64,000 bases of DNA from CAWCUZ01 sp963798795. Its GTDB lineage: Bacteria > Acidobacteriota > Vicinamibacteria > Vicinamibacterales > SCN-69-37. The stretch covers positions 868,001-932,000 of the forward strand of contig CAWCUZ010000002.1 of NCBI GenBank assembly GCA_963798795.1. Reading direction: 5' to 3'. Numbering within the stretch: the stretch's first letter is position 1; each line of letters starts with the position of its first letter. Both the position numbers and the translations under genes were made by a program. Below are positions 1-7,595 of this stretch, piece by piece. The notes beneath the pieces were generated by a model. That model did not search any database, had not been told where the DNA came from, and saw nothing but the letters and a program-made list of their open reading frames with translations.

Positions 1-2
1 AC

Positions 3-77
3 CACGTGTCGTGGGCGCACATGTACCGCATGATGTTCGTCGCCCAGATCGGCTTCGCGCTCGCCTATCTGCTCTAG
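3..77 (+). CDS. C-terminal end of a probable membrane protein (5' end outside window)
   Basis: The frame is open from the first bases and closes with TAG at 75-77. The last residues, MMFVAQIGFALAYLL, are strongly hydrophobic and look like a final transmembrane helix. Only about 24 residues are visible, so no family can be named. The stop codon is formed partly by the first bases (AG) of the repeat element that begins at 76, so the natural end of this protein may have been altered by that element. Confidence 0.4.
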   Translation, partial: HVSWAHMYRMMFVAQIGFALAYLL

Positions 78-181
78 CAGCCCGTGGTGCAGGTCCACCG
101 TTGCAACGAGACGGCCGATGCGCCCGGCCGGCCAGGCGCGACGACCGAGAATACGGTGTGTCTTTGAGGGAGGAGCCACGC
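76..181 (+). repeat. Partial copy of intergenic hairpin element (left arm plus core)
   Basis: Bases 76-99 match the left arm of the complete element at 1412-1573 at 22 of 24 positions. Bases 100-181 match its body almost base for base, including the core GCCAGGCGCGACGACCGAGA at 131-150 and GAGGGAGGAGCCACGC near 167-181. The right arm is missing. The copy is followed directly by a GGGTCT/AGACCC palindrome. It lies in the same orientation as the copy at 1412, so the two bracket the radical SAM gene as direct repeats. Confidence 0.75.
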
Positions 182-182
182 T

Positions 183-196
183 GGGTCTCCAGACCC
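183..196. repeat. GGGTCT-CC-AGACCC palindrome
   Basis: Six-base arms with a two-base spacer, flanked by CGG on the right. It belongs to a dispersed family of short palindromes, with further copies at 3805, 13929, 16305, 16357 and 31046. No T-run follows it on either strand, so it is not a standard intrinsic terminator. Confidence 0.7.
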
Positions 197-251
197 GGCG
201 TCGGCTCGGGTTGACGCGGGCGGTCACGCGAGGCGAAAATACGGCGAAGCT

Positions 252-1205
252 ATGCGTCCGGCACAACTGGCCCTGTTTTCCGAGGCGCCGCGGCGGCCGT
301 CGTTGCGCGATGTGGCGGATGCCGTTCGCGAAGCGGGCATCGACGCCCTGCCGGATGCGCGTCGTCGGGCGGACCAGGCGCGCTACCAGGAAGTCGAGGT
401 CCGCAGCGCGCTCGCCAGGACGGAGGGCATGCCGTTCCGGTGGGCGCTCAATCCGTACCGCGGCTGCACGCACGCGTGCGAGTACTGCTACGCGCGCAGG
501 TACCAGCGACATCTCGAGCTCGGCACCGGCGACGACTTCTCGTCGGTCATTCTCGTGAAGGCGAACCTGCCGCAGGCGCTCCGGCGGGAGCTCGGCCGGC
601 CGGGATGGTCGCGTGAAGTCGTCGCGGTGGGCACGGCGACCGATCCGTATCAGCCGATCGAGGGCCACTACCGGCTGACCCGGCAGTGCCTGGGGGTCTT
701 CGCTGAAGCGCGCACGCCGATTTCGATTGTCACGAAAGGGCCGATGGTCGTGCGGGACATCGACCTGCTGCAGCGCGTCGCGTCCGTCGCGGAGGTACGC
801 GTCTACGTCAGTGTCCCGTCGGTCGACGAGACGGCTTGGAGCAGGCTCGAGCCGGGCACCGCGCCGCCGCTGCAGCGGCTGCGCGCCGTCCGGCAGCTCG
901 CCGATGCCGGCATCGAAGCGGGTGTGCTGATGATGCCGCTCGTCCCGGGCATCACCACCTCACGCACCGCGGTGGACCGGACGCTCCGGGCCGTGGCGGA
1001 CGCCGGCGCGCGCTTCGTCGGCACCAACGTCGCGCGGCTCGACCCGGGTGTGCGCGAGCACTTCCTTGCGTTCCTCCAGCGGGAGTACCCCGACCTGGTG
1101 GACGGGTACGAACGCCTGTACCGGCGCACCTCACCGCCGGCAGACTACGCTCGTGAGATCAAGGCCATGGTGCACACGCTTGCCGCGCGGTACCGCGCCG
1201 GCTGA
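252..1205 (+). CDS. Radical SAM protein of the Rv2578c / spore-photoproduct-lyase-like family
   Basis: This 317-residue protein carries the radical SAM cluster motif CTHACEYCYAR (CX3CX2C) at about residues 75-85, after the conserved NPYRGC lead-in. The motif should bind the 4Fe-4S cluster that cleaves S-adenosylmethionine. Further family blocks are TDPYQPIEG and SIVTKGPMVVRDIDLL, followed by a barrel half with LMMPLVPGIT. The substrate is unknown; this family is often annotated only as an SPL-like radical SAM protein. The ATG at 252 gives a full-length product. The gene stands alone between two copies of the same intergenic hairpin element, which could have moved with it, although its base composition matches its neighbours. 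Confidence 0.9.
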   Translation: MRPAQLALFSEAPRRPSLRDVADAVREAGIDALPDARRRADQARYQEVEVRSALARTEGMPFRWALNPYRGCTHACEYCYARRYQRHLELGTGDDFSSVILVKANLPQALRRELGRPGWSREVVAVGTATDPYQPIEGHYRLTRQCLGVFAEARTPISIVTKGPMVVRDIDLLQRVASVAEVRVYVSVPSVDETAWSRLEPGTAPPLQRLRAVRQLADAGIEAGVLMMPLVPGITTSRTAVDRTLRAVADAGARFVGTNVARLDPGVREHFLAFLQREYPDLVDGYERLYRRTSPPADYAREIKAMVHTLAARYRAG

Positions 1206-1250
1206 GCGCCGGCCGGGATGTCGGGTCCGCGTTCGCCTGGTGTCCTGACA

Positions 1251-1413
1251 CTGGTGTCCTGGCGTGATTCATCGCATAAGTTCCGGGCGGGGCATCCCGG
1301 CTCGCGGCGTGGCTCCTCCCTCGAATACCGCCAGTATTCTCGGTCGTCGCGCCTGGCGAGCCGGGCGCCGCGCTCCGGAACTTATTGCGCGAATCACGGT
1401 TCCAGGACACTAG
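1251..1413. repeat. Intergenic hairpin element A, about 163 bp with imperfect 36-39-base terminal inverted repeats
   Basis: The left arm at 1251-1286 (CTGGTGTCCTGGCGTGATTC, then a variable stretch and TAAGTTCCGG) is the imperfect reverse complement of 1375-1413. Inside is an inverted copy of the core shared with the elements at 76 and 1412: GGCTCCTCCCTCGAATACCG and TATTCTCGGTCGTCGCGCCT, ending at about 1357. A small GAATAC/GTATTC palindrome lies at its centre. Two copies of TGGTGTCCTG, at 1239 and 1252, adjoin the left end. It has no coding capacity. Together with element B it fills the 366-base gap between the radical SAM gene and htpX. Confidence 0.75.
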
Positions 1414-1573
1414 CAGCCAGTGGTGCAAGTCCGCCGTCGCAGCGAGACGGCCGATGCGCCCGGCCGGCCAGGCGCGACGACCGAGAATACTGAGCGTATT
1501 TGAGGGAGGAGCCACGCCGCCGGGCGGGATGCAGCGGCCGTCGAATGCAGGCGGACTTGCACCACGGGCTGCT
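1412..1573. repeat. Intergenic hairpin element B, 162 bp with 24-base terminal inverted repeats
   Basis: The left arm at 1412-1435 (AGCAGCCAGTGGTGCAAGTC and CGCC) and the right arm at 1550-1573 are reverse complements at 23 of 24 positions. The interior carries the core GCCAGGCGCGACGACCGAGA from 1467 and GAGGGAGGAGCCACGC. It abuts element A by two bases. The outer tip of its right arm overlaps the TAG stop of htpX at 1572-1574. No transposase is encoded, so it is non-autonomous (MITE-like) or a structural repeat. Confidence 0.8.
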
Positions 1574-2417
1574 ACGGCCGGGAGGACATCAGCGCGGCGA
1601 TCCGCTCCTCGGTGGGAGGATGGGTGCTGAAAAGTGACATCAGGCTGCGCCCCGAGAACGGATTCATGATGAACAAGTGGGCCGTCGCCGGATTGGCCTT
1701 CATCGGCAGGCGGCGCGAGGCGTTCTCGATGCGGCGGAGGGCGTTGGCGAGACCGGAGGGCGACCCGGCGATCTGGGCGCCGCCGCGATCGGCCGCGAAC
1801 TCGCGCTGGCGGGAGATGGCGGCCTGGATGAGCAAGGCGGCAACGGGCGCGAGAATCGCCAGCGCGAGCAGCCCAATCGGGTTGCCGGCGTCGCGGTCCC
1901 GTCCGGCACCCACGCCCGCCCCGAAAAAGGCGGCGAATCGCGCCATGTAGGCCAGCATCATGATGGCGCCGGCGATGGTCGCCGCCACCGAGCTGATCAG
2001 GATGTCGCGGTGGCGGACGTGCGTCAGCTCGTGAGCAATGACGCCCTCGAGCTCGTCCTCCGGCAACAGGCGAAGAATGCCTTCGGTGGCCGCCACCGCG
2101 GCGTGCTGCGGGTTGCGGCCGGTCGCGAACGCGTTCGGCGACTGGTCGGGAAGGACGTAGACGCGCGGCATCGGCAGGCCGGCGCGCTGCGCCAGGCGCC
2201 GCGTGACCTGATAGAGCACATGGTCCTCGCCGACCTCGGTCGCTCGGTACATCCGCAGCACGATCTTGTCGGAGAACCAGTAGCTGGCGGCGTTCATCAC
2301 GACCGCCAGGGCGAACGCGATCCCGAGGCCCGCTTGTCCGCCCACGGCCTGGCCGATAAAGAGGAACAGGGCGGTGAGACCGCCGAGCAGCAGCGCGGTC
2401 TTCAGGGCATTGGACAT
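1572..2417 (-). CDS. htpX: M48 family membrane zinc metalloprotease HtpX
   Basis: HtpX degrades misfolded inner-membrane proteins in envelope quality control. The 281-residue product has two N-terminal membrane helices (about 8-27 and 31-48), then the zinc site HELTH at 129-133, and a second pair of hydrophobic segments around 145-195. A Glu in a later conserved REFAADRGG block supplies the third zinc ligand, as is usual for the family. I start at the ATG read from 2417 (MSNALKTALL), because an upstream ATG at 2441 would add eight polar residues before the first helix. The stop codon touches the tip of hairpin element B. The gene is divergent from the secreted protein at 2503. Confidence 0.95.
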   Translation of the reverse strand: MSNALKTALLLGGLTALFLFIGQAVGGQAGLGIAFALAVVMNAASYWFSDKIVLRMYRATEVGEDHVLYQVTRRLAQRAGLPMPRVYVLPDQSPNAFATGRNPQHAAVAATEGILRLLPEDELEGVIAHELTHVRHRDILISSVAATIAGAIMMLAYMARFAAFFGAGVGAGRDRDAGNPIGLLALAILAPVAALLIQAAISRQREFAADRGGAQIAGSPSGLANALRRIENASRRLPMKANPATAHLFIMNPFSGRSLMSLFSTHPPTEERIAALMSSRP

Positions 2418-2490
2418 GATCGAATTATCCCACGGACGCAAGGGCCTACTGGCGCGCCCGGCGACGACCGGACGAGGCGCGGCGCAGTCC

Positions 2491-2496
2491 TATAAT
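2491..2496 (+). promoter_or_regulatory. Possible -10 element (TATAAT) of a leaderless transcript
   Basis: A perfect TATAAT lies seven bases upstream of the ATG at 2503 in an otherwise GC-rich stretch. Transcription would then begin at or next to the start codon, giving a leaderless mRNA. No good -35 hexamer is visible about 17 bases further upstream, so this is weak. Confidence 0.25.
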
Positions 2497-2502
2497 GGCG
2501 AG

Positions 2503-3099
2503 ATGAGGTGGCGAGGGCGCGGTTCGTTCCTTTCGCGCGGCGGCTGGACGCTCGCACTGACGGTCGTGCTGTCGGCCGTCGCCGCGGCGGCACCCGCCAA
2601 CGCGCCCGCGCGGCGGACGCGGGCGCAGGCGCCGCCCCAGTCGCAGTCGCCGCCGCTACCGGTGCCGAAGCCGTTCCCGCAGCCGGGCCGGGCGGGGAGT
2701 GCCCCGCCGGCCGATCCCGCGACCGCCGCGGCGGCGCAGACGGCTGAAGCCGGCGCCGCCGAACCTGACCTGATGGGCGTGCCCGTCTACCCGGGCGCGG
2801 AGTACCTGGGCACCTACAACGCGGGACGGGGCCAGCAGGTGTACCTCTACGGAACCAATCTGCCGTACGCGGACATCGTCGCCTACTACAAGGGGCAGAT
2901 GAAGAACGGCGGCCGCGAGCTGTTCAAGGCGCCGGCGACGCAGCAGTGGGACCTCGGCAAGTTCAACGAAGACACCATGGTCTTCCAGCCGAGCGTCGTG
3001 GTGAAGGACTACACCTGGAACGAGATGCCGGGATACCTGTACGTCAGCGGCACCGCGACGAAGCGCTTCAAGACGATCATCCAGGTCGTGCCGAAGTAG
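2503..3099 (+). CDS. Secreted proline-rich protein of unknown function
   Basis: This 198-residue protein starts at the ATG at 2503. It has a basic start and a hydrophobic stretch (LALTVVLSAVAAAAPANA) typical of a Sec signal peptide. A low-complexity Pro/Gln/Ala segment of about 60 residues follows, then a compact domain beginning at GVPVYPGAEYLGTYN. That domain is rich in Tyr and beta-type residues and ends IIQVVPK. I do not recognise the family; the C-terminal domain looks like a small periplasmic fold. Its stop codon lies next to the putative antitoxin frame. Confidence 0.7.
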   Translation: MRWRGRGSFLSRGGWTLALTVVLSAVAAAAPANAPARRTRAQAPPQSQSPPLPVPKPFPQPGRAGSAPPADPATAAAAQTAEAGAAEPDLMGVPVYPGAEYLGTYNAGRGQQVYLYGTNLPYADIVAYYKGQMKNGGRELFKAPATQQWDLGKFNEDTMVFQPSVVVKDYTWNEMPGYLYVSGTATKRFKTIIQVVPK

Positions 3100-3356
3100 C
3101 AGCCACGGAGGCCGCCCGGAACTTCGGCCGCATCGTGGATGCCGTGCGGGAATCGGGTGTCGAGTTCGTGGTCGAGCGAAGCGGCGTCGGCGTGGCGCGG
3201 ATTGCGCCCTACACCGAACGCGCGTTCACCGGGCGCGACCTCGTCGACCTGCTTCGCGGCGCGGCCGGGCCCGAGGCGGCCTTCGCGCGTGAGGTGGAGG
3301 CTGGACGCGCGCGGACCAATCGCCCCACCCTCCCGAAGAGCCCGTGGGAGTCCTGA
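3093..3356 (+). CDS. Phd/YefM-like antitoxin (VapB-type), start codon unclear
   Basis: The frame encodes VAATEAARNFGRIVDAVRES, the N-terminal signature of Phd/YefM-family antitoxins, followed by VEFVVERSGVGVARIAPY. These proteins bind DNA and neutralise the partner toxin. No ATG, GTG or TTG lies just ahead of this signature in frame. A GTG at 3088 sits in the preceding gene's frame, one base out of phase, and the first in-frame GTG, at 3135, would delete the signature. A one-base indel near 3090 or a lost start is therefore likely. The end overlaps the toxin start by 13 bases, the usual toxin-antitoxin arrangement. Confidence 0.6.
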   Translation, partial: EVAATEAARNFGRIVDAVRESGVEFVVERSGVGVARIAPYTERAFTGRDLVDLLRGAAGPEAAFAREVEAGRARTNRPTLPKSPWES

Positions 3357-3755
3357 TCGACGCGAGCGTTCTCGTCGCGACCGAGCGTGATCGTGTCGAC
3401 TGGGACACGCTGCTCGGCCGCGGCGCCGAGCTCGACGAGGACGAACCGGTCGGCCTGGCGGCGGTCACCGCGGCGGATCTGCTCCACGGCGTCCACCGGC
3501 TCAAGGGTGTCGCGCAGGCCCGGGCGCAGCGCTCTGTCGATTTGCTCCTGCGGCACCTCCCGATTCACGAGTACCGACCTCGACGTCGCGCGCGTGCACG
3601 GCATGTTGGCGGCGGACCAGGCGGGCCGGGGCGCCACGGTGGGCGCCCGCGATCTGATCATCGCGGCCACGGCGGTCGCGGCCGGCTACGACGTGGCGAC
3701 GCGGGACCTGCGCAGCTTCCCGCGGATTCGGGGATTGGGCGTCCGGCGCTGGTAG
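3344..3755 (+). CDS. PIN-domain toxin (VapC-like), frameshifted
   Basis: VapC toxins are PIN-fold ribonucleases that usually cut tRNA or rRNA. The GTG at 3344 gives VLIDASVLVATER, with the first PIN aspartate, then VTAADLLHGVHR, where Asp stands in for the more usual Glu. The frame breaks near 3575. The +1 frame continues TDLDVARVHGMLAADQAG and then ARDLIIAATAVAAGYDVATR, holding the two C-terminal aspartates, and ends at 3755. The pieces together make a normal PIN protein of about 137 residues. Because the antitoxin is also disturbed, the pair may be decaying, but isolated single-base errors are common throughout this sequence. Confidence 0.7.
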
Positions 3756-3804
3756 GAGACGCCTCCGGACGGAGAGCGTCCGATGCTAAGCGTCCGATGG
3801 AGAG

Positions 3805-3822
3805 CCGGGTCGTCAGACCCGG
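3805..3822. repeat. CCGGGTC-GTCA-GACCCGG palindrome
   Basis: Seven-base arms around a four-base loop, between the convergent ends of the PIN toxin and thiC. It is a one-base variant of the GGGTCTTCAGACCC family. Two copies of GCGTCCGATG occur just upstream, at about 3776-3797. It could fold in RNA from both flanking genes, but no T-run follows. Confidence 0.7.
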
Positions 3823-3825
3823 CCG

Positions 3826-5481
3826 TCACTCCTGCCGACGGTACTCCGCGCTCTTCTCCGCCAGGCCGATCTCGATCGCCTCTCCGGCGGACACGCCCTT
3901 CTCACGGGCGTAGTCGCGGATCTGCTGCGTGATCTCCATCGAGCAGAACTTCGGACCGCACATCGAGCAGAAGTGCGCGATCTTCGCCGCGTCGGCGGGC
4001 AGCGTCTGATCGTGGTACGCGCGGGCGGTGACCGGGTCCAGCGACAGATTGAACTGATCCTCCCATCGGAACTCGAACCGCGCCTTCGACAACGCGTCGT
4101 CCCACGCCTGGGCCCGCGGGTGGGCCTTGGCGATATCGGCGGCGTGGGCGGCGATCTTGTAGGCGATCACGCCCGCTTTCACGTCGTCGCGGTTCGGCAG
4201 GCCCAGGTGCTCCTTGGGCGTGACGTAGCAGAGCATGGCGGTGCCGTACCAGCCGATCAGGGCGGCGCCGATGGCCGACGTGATGTGGTCGTAACCGGGC
4301 GCCACGTCCGTCGTGAGCGGGCCGAGCGTATAGAACGGCGCCTCGTCGCACCAGGCGAGCTGCTTCTCCATGTTCTCGCGGATGAGGTGCATGGGCACGT
4401 GGCCGGGCCCCTCGTTCATCACCTGGACGTCGTACTCCCAGGCGATCTTCGTCAGCTCCCCCTGGGTCTTCAGCTCGGCGAACTGCGCCTCGTCGTTGGC
4501 GTCGGCGATCGAGCCCGGGCGCAGACCGTCACCCAGGGAGAACGACACGTCGTAGGCGCGCAGGATCTCGCAGATCTCCCGGAAGTGCGTGTAGGTGAAG
4601 TTCTCCTGGTGATGCGCGAGGCACCACTTGGCGAGGATCGATCCGCCGCGCGACACGATGCCGGTGAGCCGGCGGGCGGTGAGCGGGATGTAGCGCAGCA
4701 GCACGCCGGCGTGGACGGTGAAGTAGTCGACGCCCTGCTCGGCCTGCTCGATGAGGGTGTCGCGGTAGATCTCCCAGGTGAGCTCCTCCGGGCGGCCCCC
4801 GACCTTTTCGAGCGCCTGGTAGATCGGCACGGTGCCGATCGGGACCGGGGCGTTACGGAGGATCCACTCGCGCGTCTCGTGGATGTGCTTGCCGGTCGAG
4901 AGGTCCATGACGGTGTCGGCGCCCCAGAGCGTCGCCCAGCGCAGCTTGTCGACCTCCTCGGTGATCGACGAGCTCACGGCGGAGTTGCCGATGTTGGCGT
5001 TGATCTTCACGAGGAAGTTGCGGCCGATGATCATCGGCTCGAGTTCCGGGTGGTTGACGTTCGCCGGGATGATGGCGCGCCCGCGCGCCACCTCGCTCCG
5101 CACGAAGTCGGGGGGCAGGCCCTCGCGGACCGCGATGAACTCCATCTCGGGCGTCGTTTCGGCCCGGCGGGCGTAGTGCAGCTGGGTGACCGCGCGGCCC
5201 GGCCGGGCGCGGCGGACCGGCCGGCGCGTGCCGGGCCGGACGTCCTCGACGTCCTGGCGCCTGCGGATCCAGGCGCCGCGGATGTCCGGCAGGCCCACGT
5301 GCACGTCGATGTCATGCGTGCCGCTCGTGTCGTACACGCGCAGCGGCGGTTCGCCCCCCGACAGCGCGATCTCGCGCATCGGGACCTGCACGCCGCCGGG
5401 GCCGTGAACGTGCACCTTGCGCGACGCGGGAAACGCGCGGGCGAAATCGACTTCGGTCAACGGTTCGTAGCGAGCGGCCAT
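3826..5481 (-). CDS. thiC: Phosphomethylpyrimidine synthase ThiC
   Basis: ThiC converts 5-aminoimidazole ribotide into hydroxymethylpyrimidine phosphate for thiamine synthesis, using a radical SAM mechanism. The 551-residue protein is full length. The unusual cluster motif CSMCGPKFC (CX2CX4C) lies near the C-terminus at about residues 505-513. Family blocks include NANIGNSAVSSSITEEVDKL (split across active-site loops), TVHAGVLLRYIPLT and MNEGPGHVPMHLI. The ATG read from 5481 gives a normal N-terminus. Only 24 bases separate it from the next minus-strand gene, and no thiamine pyrophosphate riboswitch is visible there. No other thi gene is in the window. Confidence 0.97.
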   Translation of the reverse strand: MAARYEPLTEVDFARAFPASRKVHVHGPGGVQVPMREIALSGGEPPLRVYDTSGTHDIDVHVGLPDIRGAWIRRRQDVEDVRPGTRRPVRRARPGRAVTQLHYARRAETTPEMEFIAVREGLPPDFVRSEVARGRAIIPANVNHPELEPMIIGRNFLVKINANIGNSAVSSSITEEVDKLRWATLWGADTVMDLSTGKHIHETREWILRNAPVPIGTVPIYQALEKVGGRPEELTWEIYRDTLIEQAEQGVDYFTVHAGVLLRYIPLTARRLTGIVSRGGSILAKWCLAHHQENFTYTHFREICEILRAYDVSFSLGDGLRPGSIADANDEAQFAELKTQGELTKIAWEYDVQVMNEGPGHVPMHLIRENMEKQLAWCDEAPFYTLGPLTTDVAPGYDHITSAIGAALIGWYGTAMLCYVTPKEHLGLPNRDDVKAGVIAYKIAAHAADIAKAHPRAQAWDDALSKARFEFRWEDQFNLSLDPVTARAYHDQTLPADAAKIAHFCSMCGPKFCSMEITQQIRDYAREKGVSAGEAIEIGLAEKSAEYRRQE

Positions 5482-5505
5482 GCGAATCCTCGCGATCTCA
5501 CGATC

Positions 5506-5961
5506 TCATCGGCGCGGGAACATGTACCCCACGGTGAGCTGAATACTCGGGCGCAGGCCGACCTTCAGCTCGCCGAACAGGCCGCTCTGGTGCTGCAGCC
5601 CGAACAGGGCGCTGAGGTTCCCGTGCATCCGGTCCTCGAATTCATTGCTGAAGATGAAGTTCGCGCCGACGCCGCCGCCCGCGTAGAGGCTCCAGATCGG
5701 ATTGTGCAGGGGCATCCAGTGGACCAGCTCCATGTTCAGCGACAGCAGTTGTTCGGCGTTGCCGAAGGCCAGCTCGACGTTCGGCCGGAACGTGACCTCG
5801 TGGCCGAGCGTCGTCGTATCGGCCTGGGCGCCGATGAACACCTGGTTCGGCGGCCCGCTCGCGCCGCCGCGCACGCCGTACTGCTGCGCGTACGCGGGCG
5901 CTGCCGCGATCGGAGCCAGGACGGCCAGGAGGGTCATCAGGGATCGGATCCGAAGCGTCAT
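5506..5961 (-). CDS. Small secreted outer-membrane-type protein
   Basis: This 151-residue protein begins MTLRIRSLMTLLAVLAPIAA, a clear signal peptide with a probable cleavage after AYA near residue 25. The mature part alternates polar and hydrophobic residues and contains glycine-rich turns (SLYAGGGVGANFIFSNEFED), ending VGYMFPRR. This suggests a short beta-barrel or porin-like fold in the outer membrane. No specific family is recognised. It lies between thiC and the methyltransferase on the same strand but has its own gap on the upstream side. Confidence 0.7.
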   Translation of the reverse strand: MTLRIRSLMTLLAVLAPIAAAPAYAQQYGVRGGASGPPNQVFIGAQADTTTLGHEVTFRPNVELAFGNAEQLLSLNMELVHWMPLHNPIWSLYAGGGVGANFIFSNEFEDRMHGNLSALFGLQHQSGLFGELKVGLRPSIQLTVGYMFPRR

Positions 5962-6050
5962 GAAGTCAGTCTCCTGCGCGGGTCGGGGAGCGGGAAGGCC
6001 GCTCTCGGGATTCTGGCACAAGACCGGGATTGGGGTGACCCCGCCCGCTC

Positions 6051-7218
6051 TCACTCCGCCCGCCGCAGCACGAGACATTTGAGGTACGACGTCTCCGGTG
6101 CCGTGAGCAGCACTGGATGGTCCCGGGCCTGCAGACGCTTCTCCACCAGCACCAGGGACGCCCGCGCGTCGGCGGCGGCCGCTTCGAGAATCGACAGGAA
6201 CAGCGGCTCGTCCACGTGGTACGAACAACTGCAGGTCACGAGCGTGCCGCCGGGCGCGAGCAGCTTCATCGCCCGCAGGTTGATTTCCTTGTACCCGGAG
6301 ACCGCGCGTTCCACGGCGGCCTTGTTCTTGGCGAACGCGGGCGGGTCGAGCACGATCGTGTCGAAGCGCTCCCCGCTCGTCTCGAGCTCCCGCAACTCGT
6401 CGAAGACGTTCGCCTCGCGCACGTCCACGTTGGTCAGCCCGTTCAGCGCCGCGTGATCGCGCGTGGCCGCCACGGCGGCCGCAGACGAATCGATGGCCAG
6501 CACGTGTACGGCGCGCTGCGGCCAGACGCAGTGCGAACCCTCCGTTGTAGCTGAACGCGTCCAGCGCGCGTCCGCGCGCGTAGCGAGCCGCCGCGGCGTG
6601 ATTCTCGCGCTGATCGAGGAACAGCCCGGTCTTCTGGCCGGCCCGGACGTCCACCTGAAACGCGAGACCGCCCTCGCGCACGGTGATCCGCTCGGGCACC
6701 TCGCCGTACACCGCCTCGATGCGCTCCTCGAGCCCCTCGAACTGCCGCACGCGCGGGTCGTTGCGCGCCAGAATCCCCCGCGGGGCGAACCGCTCGACCA
6801 GCAGCTCGACGATCGCGGCCAGCCGCCGGTCCGTCGCCTGGCAAAGCGTCTGCACCACCAGCACGTCGGCGTACCGGTCGACGATGAGGCCGGGAAGCCG
6901 GTCAGCCTCCGCATGCACGAGGCGGTACGCCGCGTCCTCGATGCCGATCGCGTCGCGATAGGCCGCCGCCTGGTCGAGCCGGTCCGCGAACAGCGTCCGC
7001 TCGTCGAGCGTCTTCACTGGCGGCGCGACGAAGCGCAGCGAGATCTGCGACGCATCGCTCCAGAACGCCCAGCCCAGGGGCCGGCCGCGTTCGGTGGTGA
7101 CGCGCACGATGTCGCCGGCGACGGCCGAGGCCGATGCGACGTCCGATCGATAGATCCACGGGTGTCCGCTGCGCGCGCGGTCGACGCCGCGGCGCGACAC
7201 CACGACCGTGGGTACCAT
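6051..7218 (-). CDS. rlmI: RlmI-like class I SAM-dependent rRNA methyltransferase, one frameshift
   Basis: RlmI methylates a cytosine of 23S rRNA. The N-terminal PUA-type region starts MVPTVVVSRRGVDRARSGHP and WIYRSDV. A linker ends GQKTGLFLDQREN, then the Rossmann domain carries LDAFSYNGGFALRLAA. The frame breaks between about 6511 and 6522 and resumes as VHVLAIDSSAAAVAATRDHA, with the catalytic motif LDPPAFAK and the block CSCSYHV. The 1168-base span is one base over a multiple of three, which fits a single extra base. The ATG read from 7218 is preferred over one five codons upstream. The start region is divergent from rpiB. Confidence 0.88.
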
Positions 7219-7244
7219 GCGCGTATACGTCACAATCCCGCGCC

Positions 7245-7595
7245 ATGCGCATCGCGCTCGGCGCCGACCATGCGGGAGTCGCGCTGAAAGACGACGTGCG
7301 GCGGCTGCTCGACTCGCGCGGCATTTCCTGCACGGACTTCGGAACGCTCACCCCCGATTCGGTGGACTATCCCGACTACGCGGCCAGGGTCGCGCACGAG
7401 GTGGCATCGGGCGCGTTCGACCGCGGCATTCTGGTGTGCGGGTCCGGCATCGGGATGGCGATTGCCGCCAACCGGGTGCCTGGCATCCGGGCGGCGTCGG
7501 TGATCGATCCGGAATCGGCGCGTCTGAGCCGCGAACACAATAACGCGAACGTCCTGTCGCTCGGCGCCCGCCTCACCCCCCCGCCGAGGCGTTGA
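7245..7595 (+). CDS. rpiB: Ribose-5-phosphate isomerase B, C-terminus shifted into the glyA frame
   Basis: RpiB interconverts ribulose 5-phosphate and ribose 5-phosphate in the pentose phosphate pathway. It starts MRIALGADHAGVALKDDVRR and contains the active-site block GILVCGSGIGMAIAANR and NNANVLSLGARL. The frame then runs into a C7 tract (near 7576-7582) and stops at 7595. Adding one C gives TPPAEALKLVDIFLDTPF and GGRHQRRVEKI, the normal RpiB C-terminus. That segment is read in the frame that continues as GlyA, so the real rpiB end is probably at about 7690 or the two are fused. The gene is listed here up to the visible stop. Confidence 0.85.
   Translation: MRIALGADHAGVALKDDVRRLLDSRGISCTDFGTLTPDSVDYPDYAARVAHEVASGAFDRGILVCGSGIGMAIAANRVPGIRAASVIDPESARLSREHNNANVLSLGARLTPPPRR

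Noticed and set aside
1206..1571. Possible small genes inside the gap between the radical SAM gene and htpX
   Set aside because: All frames there read through inverted repeats and give no protein-like composition. The gap is fully explained by two hairpin elements.
64..1574. Insertion sequence with a transposase
   Set aside because: The terminal inverted repeats are real, but the elements are about 160 bases and contain no transposase. The gene between them is a radical SAM enzyme.
5482..5505. Possible thiamine pyrophosphate riboswitch ahead of thiC
   Set aside because: Only 24 bases separate thiC from the next gene, and no CTGAGA-type thi-box sequence is present there.
3973..6456. Very long open frame (827 codons) on the plus strand opposite thiC
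   Set aside because: It is antisense to a complete ThiC, the small barrel protein and rlmI, and its product is a charged Arg/Asp/Val mixture without any motif. Long antisense frames are common at this GC content.
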